Virus record (IMG/VR): IMGVR_UViG_3300031566_000019
Location: 1 to 64,000 of that record
From: a virus
Reading direction: 5' to 3' (one strand)
Length of the DNA stretch: 64,000 nucleotides
Shown: one piece after another, positions 38,701 through 46,100 of the stretch
How positions within the stretch are numbered: position 1 is the first letter of the stretch
Layout of the letters: every line of letters begins with the position of its first letter
The notes under the pieces: model-generated
Databases searched by the model: none
Seen by the model: the letters and a program-made list of their open reading frames with translations, nothing else
Told to the model about the DNA's origin: nothing
Program-made: the position numbers and the translations under genes

Positions 38701-38996
38701 ACCCCCGTGAAACCGAGGACGGTCGAGAAGTTTCCGATGGTGGGCGGCTTCAAAGGAACAAGCGCACTGAGTTCGTCCAGGTTGCCCTGCACATCGTCCC
38801 CGAAGTAGATGCCTCCCGAGCCCGTGGTCGAGATGGCGGACGCTTCATGGGCTCCCTGCGGGTCGTTGAGATGTGCCTCAAGACCGTGGTTCTGTCCCTC
38901 GATAACCTCGTCCGTGAACGAGTTGGAGTCCACGGAGTTCTGGTTTGCGAGGCCAGTGCCCTTCTTGATGCTGCCGGGATCTACGTTACGAGGCAT
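35769..38996 (-). CDS. Large virion protein (tail fibre/baseplate candidate)
   Basis: A 1075-residue protein. The N-terminus (MPRNVDPGSIKKGTGLANQNSVDSNSFTDEVIEG) resembles a flexible attachment segment, and LEAHLNDPQGAHEASAI...DDVQGNLDEL is the kind of short helical repeat seen near the base of phage fibres. The remainder is Gly/Pro/Asp/Thr-rich with many aromatic residues (YWTFQVSRYRHTFDLM; FFFGYEMWSANM), predicted beta structure. No enzymatic motif is seen. It lies only nine bases from the 1189-aa gene and three from the 1141-aa gene, so it belongs to one virion operon. Confidence 0.78.
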   Translation of the reverse strand: MPRNVDPGSIKKGTGLANQNSVDSNSFTDEVIEGQNHGLEAHLNDPQGAHEASAISTTGSGGIYFGDDVQGNLDELSALVPLKPPTIGNFSTVLGFTGVPDWGRLKLRDAGYVLRGEVTSPVPASPNQDFFIYNEWWVPPFEAQQSFTPVIFGPGATNTRGAPFTVDGDDPNSDPTFNVEDVGYPGGGTGTVHEGGFVRIGPIIETARVRLTAPADPEVVVSGSVFPADRGVIALLRWPAAGGVPEFLAQPLTTRVVAAILCGQGINDECDGDPGGMFSEGSPDVFAFPGRASGQYNMAELHTGLDVLTGSPIPAGADPTAGQVRLGSDLNAGVPIVPGGIPILGGTTAANGGGNDDNFFQYRLPYLDDYSSATGIEHTPAAQKPRYFTKPPVSLDPGTDLTQAGDYANFLKDYWTFQVSRYRHTFDLMSSPDQGSYLLLHFKRESDFESFARDGTMPDDFFFGYEMWSANMVNYTNPESVDNLTDTTNPTPVTSSAYHLHRSAIFDDENDPLVLLSGPSYTFASEPGEVMYVSGVQHHLPNGSGPGTNWRIDTLDWSVSGLWSTAFRLGYLHALPDITNGLWHQHPGVLYMGMLTADSNLLNGLGAGYTGLSFYQRVDFDYVDLDSVSGPWDLSTGPTTIDSADIVLVGGDIPIRSVGDLTQSHFSHDARLRLFMRKPVQQQDTVDPNISFLFPNPGGDSILMHTTNQSPSFDGGGDYGNFKTTDPGDFPPRPSLETPRKDVEERFYDEVYRVADSALVSIDSTYNAGLLVGNLVGPGLPFPVAGPLELPVRFASEALVSFGIASFLRTDYHLLDLSSAAAVTTEAQVSGLPDRDPPVTDGVTNPCPFSGMLIYPQIDYTTGFTPSVGQPDYNVVVDPERVYLRVFDAAYSNQVADADKEPTVVGQPFLTFRIDGLELADFGYTPGGPGSAFIALEAKIPGLTTWMDMGRRDMDGPSKQDPLADGAGCQIIDPTATFNGRDAVTGTVFCQVRINVGPSVNVFANSGLNPLAPLGVAPVVVRARIKAAGIAYNFTQGGSGSTSDTPRALTGVTLLRHSNGLGPNDTAPFGPPTVP

Positions 38997-38999
38997 GCC

Positions 39000-41900
39000 C
39001 TACTCCTGATTCCCCGTCGTCATGAGAAGGTTCTTGGTTCGGAAAATGCCGACGCCAGTGTTGCCCTCAGCGTCTGCGAACTCGACGTTGTTGTTCGCAT
39101 CGAGGACGGCCCATCGCGTGATCACCAGGAGGAGCAGTTCATCCTTTCGGAACAACACACTGTCTTGCAGCGATCGAGCAAGCACTGGGACGAAGACCTT
39201 GTGCCGCACGACGTTGCTCATGCCCTGAGCCATCGCCGTGGGACGGTGACTTGAGCGGTTGATGACCGGGTACACAGCGCGGAACTCGGTGTCCTTGAAC
39301 GGTGCATCGGTGACAGGGGTGCCTCCGACCGTCCAACCGATCGAACCCTCAGCGGGGACGAGAGAGTGGAGCGCCAACGTGCCCACCTCCGCATCGAAAT
39401 CGTCGATGGAGATGTTCGCCGTCGCAGCGAAGTAGTATTCGCCAGGGAACGTGGCAGGTGCCGGCGGCACCTCCGTGCGACCGTCGTTGACGGGGAGCTG
39501 GTCGAGTGGGGCGAAGTACGGGAACGGGAGCTCCACGCTGCCCATGCCGACCTGACCGGTCCACACGTTCGTGCTGATGTACATGGGCTCCACGTTGAGC
39601 GTGGAAGGCAACGGCCCAAGAGCCCCGGGGTACGGGAAGTCTTGAATGGTCGTGCTGATGGTGCCTTCCTTGGTGCCCACCGTTTGCGGCGCGTTCGTGC
39701 GGTAGTAGACCGTCTGCTGGTAGCCCGCGCCGGCTGGTCCGAAGTTCGGCAGAGGGTCCTGAGCAAAGAAACGAACCTCGCACAAGGTCTGTCCGGCACC
39801 TGACAATGGAACGGCAGGCGCAGGGCCGGAAATATCGAGCGTCACAAGGCGCGTGGAGGCTCCGTAGTGCGTGTTCGGGTCGTCCACGTCCCGAGGGTTC
39901 CCATCGTCGCCATCGGTCACGAGGATGGACGTGGAGGCGTCTCCGAAGAACCGGCGAGGCAGCACGAAGGTGGTGGGGTCCCGGCTGACTACCGTTTCAG
40001 GCGTCAGGGTTCCAATGGGGATGCCCGCGTTTCCCCCACCTGCGGTCGGGTCGTTGGCGATGTACTCAATGGCGACTTCACGGAACCCTTGTCGGAACTC
40101 GGGAGCGCGCCGGTCTTCCATGTCAGTCGGGCGCTGATCGGGTCCTGTGGGGAGCCAGTTCTCGAGCATTGGACCGTAAGGCCACGGGACAGGATCGGGG
40201 ACAACCTCGTGGTCGGGAGTGTCGGTCGTGCCGAAGCCCAGGGGATAGGTGATCTCGAGCTCGACGAACACGCGTCGAGGGGAGCCCACGTCACCACTGA
40301 TGAGCGTGCCCACCATGTCATGTGCCGCAGCGTTGATGCCTCCGGTGACTTGGGTGGGGTTCACATCAAGCGTGAGCTGTGCGTGAGGTGTCCCGAGACC
40401 GATGACCGTTGTGAGCTTCACGGTCTGATCCACCGCAAAGTTCCAGTTGCCGTCATCGTGGAATACCGAAAGGACATCCGTGATGGTGGTTCCCGGAGGG
40501 GCGAGCGCGGTGAAGAGACCGCCGGGTCCGGGCCACGACTCGACATTCGTTGGATCGAAGTCTCCGAGCGTTGAAGTGTTGAGCGAACTCAGATCGATGT
40601 TGAGCTCGTCCCCCTCAGCCCATCCCGCAAAGGCGGCTGCGAAAGCCGGGCGCACGACATACTCGCCTGGTGTCGTCCCCGAGACGTCCCCGGGAAGCAA
40701 AGCAAACACGACACGCTCCACGACAGGCTGATCCCCGAAGCGACGAGCAACATGGTCGAAGTTGCGAATGGTCTCGCCTCGAGTCGTGTCTCCCGAAAGT
40801 GGGGCCACACCGCCGGCGGCCGCAGTACGACCGACCTCGTTTGCCACGAGGTTGCGCGTAGACACGTCGCCCGAGCCTGCCCCCATCACCTGCTTGGAAG
40901 CGGTATCGATGGCCCACGTCCGCACAGTACCGTCTTGAAGACACTGCATCTGGTACTGGAGTTCCCCGGCGAAATCGTGATCGGCGAACTTGACGTGCCG
41001 TCGAAGGTCGAGGACATCGTTGTCCACGATCTGGTCTGCGAACACACCATCGGGGCGTCCCGACTCGGTGGGGGCAACGGCCGCGAACAGATTGGGGTTG
41101 GCGATGCCTCCGTGGTCATAGCGGAGACCGCCATTCGTATTCTCAAGCGGATTGAACCCGATACCCGCCGTAGCGTCGTTCTTGCGGAACACGAAGCAAA
41201 GCGGGATCGCATAGACGAACCCATCAATCGTTCCGAGGTCCGACGCAGAAGAGGCGGTGCCCGCTCCGGCGATCCACAACCCGTTGTCGAGCAGCCCGTA
41301 ACCGATATCCGTCCCGGCGACACCATCTCGAGCATCGCTGTTGGCGACCACCGATTTGAGATCAGCAGGCACGAAAGGATACAGGGCAACGGGTGCAACC
41401 TGTGTCCCCTGCGCAAGGACAGCGGCGTTGGAGAAGCCGTCTGCTTGGAGTTTGAAGTCGATGCCCTCAGCCGCGCCGGTGTGCCGGATGCGGTACTGCA
41501 CTTGGACACGCTTGGTCGTCTCGACCCCCACGATGGGATCTTCGATGTCGTCCTCGAGGGCGACGGTAGTCGAAGAATCCACATTGCCGTGTCGGTAGAT
41601 CGAATCCTGCGTGGGCTTGTTTCCTGTGTCTGCGCCACCCGTCAGGAATCCTCCCGAGGCCAAAATGCCGACGGGGTTGGAGCTGCCGAGTGTGATGGCG
41701 TTTCCAACGACACCTGGAGCATTGGCCGTGATCTGCACGTTGTTGGCGTTCGCCACCGCGGTCACGGAAGGCACCACCGCATTGATCGCCGTGGCCAGGT
41801 TGCTTGCCGTCACAGCGGGGCTGATCGCGTTGATTTGGAACTGGAAAGCTGCAGGCGGGACGAGGACAGCAGTGAGGATGACGCCATCGACCGTCACCGT

Positions 41901-42425
41901 GTTGCCCACAGCCACTGCAACCGGGTCGTTGACGAACAGGCTCCCCTTGGCGCTAGGGCTCTCGCTGACGAGCGCGAGCCAGACCTCAAGGAACACGAAG
42001 TCGGTGCGCTTGAACGTCGCGGGGGTGCCGTCGAAAGTGGTGGGCGCGTCAAGCTGAATGACGTTGTCGCCCTTCGTGTCCGTATCGACGTACTCGATAT
42101 CGAGCAGCATCCCGGCAACGAGAGCTTGCACCTTCTGCATGTGGAAGGCGTTGGGGATGAAGTCAGGATTCAGCCCGGGGATGTAGGGGTCGTCGTAACT
42201 GAACTCGTTGTACGCATCGCCCCGCGACTGACCACGCACCCATCCCGAAGGCAAGGTTCGCGCAAGCTGCCGGATACGGTCGAGATCGCGGACATCCTGC
42301 TCAAGGTTCTTCTCCGAGTCGAGAACGAGCTTCCCCTTCTGAGACACGACGGTGTCCCAGGACCGTTCCTTGGGATCAAGGTAACGGCTGACTGACGTGG
42401 GGAAGTACTTCGGGCGAGTAGGCAT
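39000..42425 (-). CDS. Large virion protein, paralogue of the 1895-aa protein
   Basis: A 1141-residue protein. Its N-terminal 500 residues are related to those of the 25658-31345 product: KGKLVLDSEKNL, DFVFLEVWLA, YRHGNVD...DDIEDPIVG, TTKRVQVQYRIR, FVYAIPLCFVFRKN and RPDGVFADQI...VLDLRR occur in the same order. Between these it has an extra insert around 165-260 (Val/Ala/Asn-rich strands such as AVAVGNTVTVDGVILTAVLV), which resembles small repeat modules in adhesins. The C-terminal half is unrelated, strand-rich and Pro/Gly-rich. No catalytic motif is visible. Two related N-termini with different C-termini suggest a shared attachment platform bearing alternative distal modules. Confidence 0.8.
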   Translation of the reverse strand: MPTRPKYFPTSVSRYLDPKERSWDTVVSQKGKLVLDSEKNLEQDVRDLDRIRQLARTLPSGWVRGQSRGDAYNEFSYDDPYIPGLNPDFIPNAFHMQKVQALVAGMLLDIEYVDTDTKGDNVIQLDAPTTFDGTPATFKRTDFVFLEVWLALVSESPSAKGSLFVNDPVAVAVGNTVTVDGVILTAVLVPPAAFQFQINAISPAVTASNLATAINAVVPSVTAVANANNVQITANAPGVVGNAITLGSSNPVGILASGGFLTGGADTGNKPTQDSIYRHGNVDSSTTVALEDDIEDPIVGVETTKRVQVQYRIRHTGAAEGIDFKLQADGFSNAAVLAQGTQVAPVALYPFVPADLKSVVANSDARDGVAGTDIGYGLLDNGLWIAGAGTASSASDLGTIDGFVYAIPLCFVFRKNDATAGIGFNPLENTNGGLRYDHGGIANPNLFAAVAPTESGRPDGVFADQIVDNDVLDLRRHVKFADHDFAGELQYQMQCLQDGTVRTWAIDTASKQVMGAGSGDVSTRNLVANEVGRTAAAGGVAPLSGDTTRGETIRNFDHVARRFGDQPVVERVVFALLPGDVSGTTPGEYVVRPAFAAAFAGWAEGDELNIDLSSLNTSTLGDFDPTNVESWPGPGGLFTALAPPGTTITDVLSVFHDDGNWNFAVDQTVKLTTVIGLGTPHAQLTLDVNPTQVTGGINAAAHDMVGTLISGDVGSPRRVFVELEITYPLGFGTTDTPDHEVVPDPVPWPYGPMLENWLPTGPDQRPTDMEDRRAPEFRQGFREVAIEYIANDPTAGGGNAGIPIGTLTPETVVSRDPTTFVLPRRFFGDASTSILVTDGDDGNPRDVDDPNTHYGASTRLVTLDISGPAPAVPLSGAGQTLCEVRFFAQDPLPNFGPAGAGYQQTVYYRTNAPQTVGTKEGTISTTIQDFPYPGALGPLPSTLNVEPMYISTNVWTGQVGMGSVELPFPYFAPLDQLPVNDGRTEVPPAPATFPGEYYFAATANISIDDFDAEVGTLALHSLVPAEGSIGWTVGGTPVTDAPFKDTEFRAVYPVINRSSHRPTAMAQGMSNVVRHKVFVPVLARSLQDSVLFRKDELLLLVITRWAVLDANNNVEFADAEGNTGVGIFRTKNLLMTTGNQE

Positions 42426-42435
42426 CGGCGACCGC

Positions 42436-43089
42436 CTAGAATGTGAGGCGCCACGTTATGGTCAGGATCGACGTGGCCGGTTTCGAGATGACCGAGAAGG
42501 TCAGGTAGTTGACCAGCTCGTCATAGTTCGAGACGTCGATCGTCGGGTCGTAGGGAGAGCCCCCTTGACCGGCGAAGTTTGGGTTGTTGTTCTGAACTCC
42601 AGTGTTGTCGGAGATCGTGGAAAGCAGACCCATCTCGTTGAGGGGACCAACCGCCTCGGACTCACCGTAAATCGTGGTGAAGTCCACCACGTTCGTCGCG
42701 ATGGAGACGGCCGCGCCATTGGCGTCACGGAACGTGGTCTCCGAAAACGACTTGCGCTGAATCTCGTTGTTGAGACGCCGCTGCTGGTTCCCTGGGGCGT
42801 CCGGGTTCAAGACCGCCCCTAGGGCACCGGTGCCAACCGAGAGCATGTTGATGCCGTGTGCGGGCTCGAGCGGGTCCTTCATCAGGCGCGCTACGAGAAG
42901 CCCTGCATCGAGAGTCACGACGTTGTCCTGCTGCCGCTTGAGCAGGAGCACTTCGGTACGGGCGTCGCGCATCTCGAAAAAGACGGTGCCTTTGACCGTC
43001 AAGAGCGAGGGCTCCGCGTAGCGGTGTCCCATGCCGATCTTGAAGCCGGTTCTGGCCGGCTGGATGTTTTCACGAATGACCTTGGGCAT
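42436..43089 (-). CDS. Virion-associated protein, possibly tail/baseplate
   Basis: A 217-residue protein (MPKVIRENIQPARTGFKIGM) with a mix of strands and a central helix (LDAGLLVARLMKDP). Segments such as INMLSVGTGALG, NNEIQRKSF and GPLNEMGLL, then TSILTITWRLTF at the end, match a pattern I associate with phage fibre-attachment or baseplate accessory proteins: a conserved GTG, an oligomerising helix and a beta-sandwich. That match is from memory and unverified. The start has AGGGAG upstream. The 40-base gap before it contains GTCCTAT on the minus strand (43115-43121). Confidence 0.7.
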   Translation of the reverse strand: MPKVIRENIQPARTGFKIGMGHRYAEPSLLTVKGTVFFEMRDARTEVLLLKRQQDNVVTLDAGLLVARLMKDPLEPAHGINMLSVGTGALGAVLNPDAPGNQQRRLNNEIQRKSFSETTFRDANGAAVSIATNVVDFTTIYGESEAVGPLNEMGLLSTISDNTGVQNNNPNFAGQGGSPYDPTIDVSNYDELVNYLTFSVISKPATSILTITWRLTF

Positions 43090-43129
43090 TGGGACTCCCT
43101 GTTATTTGCCTCTGATAGGACGAAAACCG

Positions 43130-46100
43130 TTACGGACCCGTTCCTCCGCTGCCGAAGAAGAGGTTCGTGGTGGTGTTCGTGGTGGTGTCGTAGAGCTGTC
43201 CGAAGACACTCCACCCCACGCTACCGTCCAGACTCTCGAAGGATGGTGTTTCAGGTCCAAGTGGTGTGAACAAGATCGCTTCTTGGAGGTTTCCGCCGGC
43301 ATTTTCGTCGCCGCCGCTCGCCTCCAAGAACGTGGAACTCGTGAACCCGCCGAAGCCATCTGCGGGGCCGTCACTGAACGAAATCGGGGTTGTCTCCGTG
43401 AACGCCAGTCCATCGAACCCGATGCCAATGAGCCCGTTTCCAATGTCACCCGGGTCGTTTCCAGGCGCTCCGGCTTCTGCCGCTCCGGGAATGCTGTCGT
43501 CGCAAAAGGGCGACAATCGACACTCCTCACCTTCCGCAACCTCACAGAAGTCGATGTCTTCGTACTGGATCTTCGAGTCCTGTTGGAAATCAAGAAACCG
43601 GAACGGATCGTTGAAAACGAAGGCCGGGTCGGTGTTGAAGACATCGTTTGGATCGTTGAACCGCGATCCCCATGCCAACTCAGAGGTCGCCTTACTAACC
43701 TGTGAAGTCTGAAAAGGAGGCGTCCCTTCGTTGAGTAGCGTCGTCCCATCCAAAAGGGGTTGCGAGCACAGATAAGTTTTCGTGAGTGGTTTTCCGGCCG
43801 CGTAGCTCACCGTCACGGACACTTTTGTGTCGAGCGGGTAACCAGACCCGTCAGGGCCGCCGGGAAAAACGGGGTCCAGCGCATTGAGCTGAACCGGTCT
43901 TGGGAACACAAAGTCAATGTCGTCGTTCAGGCTCGGATTGTTGACGAAGGGATCTTCGTCATCCGGCACGTCGAACGACGGATAGTATCCGAGCGTCATG
44001 TACGACGTGATCGTGATGGTCTGCGTCTCTTTGTCAAAGTCAAAACTGTTGGGCAAGTACGTGACCGTACGCCCCGCAGAGTTGACGAAGGTGAAATTGA
44101 ACACCCGATCCACCGTCACATTGAGCGAAGTCAAGGGGATCGTTTCCGAGTCCGTCGACAGGACAATGCCTTGCTCAACGGTCACGTCATTCCCGAACTC
44201 ACCGCTCGTGATGACGTTGTACTGATTGAGGACCATGTGCGGCGGCATGATCCAATCCTCAGACGCATACCGGTAGATCCGGTAACGGACCTCATCGATG
44301 CGCGTCTGCGAAATCGAACGAGAATCTAGGGCGCCAAAAGACACCGTCCCAAAAGTCGAGTTCTCTGAGGCTCGAGGAAGACCGCGATACTCGACGTTGA
44401 TCCATCCCGCGCTCGGCTCCGTGAACTGCGTAGCAAAATTGCCCGTAAATCCCGGAGGGGGCGGTAGGTCTGGCCGCAAAATGGTGACGCCCCACCCTGG
44501 ATCTCGATGGATTCGGACGCGCATTCGTTGGGTCCAATCCATCTCCTCAATCACGGCAGACAGGTCACTGTTGGGAACCTCGAGGGAATCCGTACGCGGA
44601 AGCTGCCACTGGTTGATGTCGTTTACGTCGCCCCCGAGCCAAACACCAAGCGTCCTTTTGGCCGTAGAAGGAGCCAAGACAACCACCGACATGTCTTCGA
44701 TCTCCACAACACACGCAGTCACCGAAGACGCGAACCCAAGAGTGGCTTGCGTATCAGAGCTCGACAGACTGAACAAAGCCAAGTCCGCGACCCCAAGCAC
44801 CACGTCATCCACCACCACACTCACTGTGCTTACGTCGTAATCGGCCACCACGCGATAAGTGTGGAGTTCGCCGTCGTTCCAAGTGACATCGAAAGCGGCA
44901 ACCTCCACCCCTGTCTCCAGAGAGAACAGGAAAACTTGGTCAGGGGTCCCTCCCGCGGCCACACGGAGTTGAAGACCCACCCCACGCGCGCCGCCCAAAG
45001 GACCAACGTCTGAGCCGAAGAAAATACCTGTATCCCCTGTGATGTCGGTGGTCGCCACCGACTCCACTGTGAGGCGCTCCTCTAGGATGCGCCCATCGCC
45101 TGCGGGATCTGTCGTAGCTCCTGTTTCAAGGAGCTCAAAGGAGTAGAACAAGTTCTCCCCCTCGGCTTGGGTGAACTGCATGCGTTGACCTTGCACGCGT
45201 TCCACCCCCAACCCCCCACTCTTTAGCCATCCTTGCGCATCTGGGAGAAGAAGCCCCGACAAAGAGACGCTACGCAAGTTGAGGAGACTGCGCTCGGTAG
45301 CCGACTCTTGATACAGGATCGTGGCAAGTCGAACTTCTCGAGTGCCGTCACTGACCACGTAGAGCAAGTCCCCCGCACCAAGGATGGCGCTGTCGAGCTG
45401 AAAAGTCGTGTCTACATCGATAGCAAGACGACGCGTCAGGAAAGGCTCGAGCCGCGCGTAACCGATCGTCAGATCTTGCCCTTGGACCCCGGGCTCATCA
45501 TCGCTCGAGGTCGCTTTGAGTAGGATTTGGTCTCCGGTTGAGTCGATGATCCGCGAGCCAAAGTCTTGTGTCAGAAACCAAATGTTGTTGGGGTCGTCCT
45601 CAGGGAGATCGTTCATCTCCGCAGACACCACGATCTGTCGAACGTGCTGTGTAGTGACGCCCGGCTCAATCCCGTAACGAACGAAGTACCAGTCAGACAA
45701 ATTGCTGGCGCGCCGGTCTAAAGACCCCCAGAAAACCTCACCCTCGTTTCCTGTCGGATACAGGAGAACACCATCGGGAGGGATGGAGAAAGGAGGAGCC
45801 CCCTCCAACTGCAAGGCGTTCCCCGCAAAAGAGCCCCCCACAAACAGCTCGGCATAGCCTTCAGGAAGCCGTTTGATGTCGTTTTTGACGACTAGACGGT
45901 AAGTGTTGGGACGGTTCGTCTCACCATCACCATCCCACCGTTGCTCAAACATCGCCGTGAAATCCCGGTTCCCATACAATTGAGCATTTGCCGGGAAGGG
46001 GTTGGACGAGTCGATTGACACGGTGCTCGTGCCGTTCGTCTGGTCCACGATTTCGATGACCTCGTAAATCCCTTCTTGCGTACCTTCAAGAATTTGGAAC

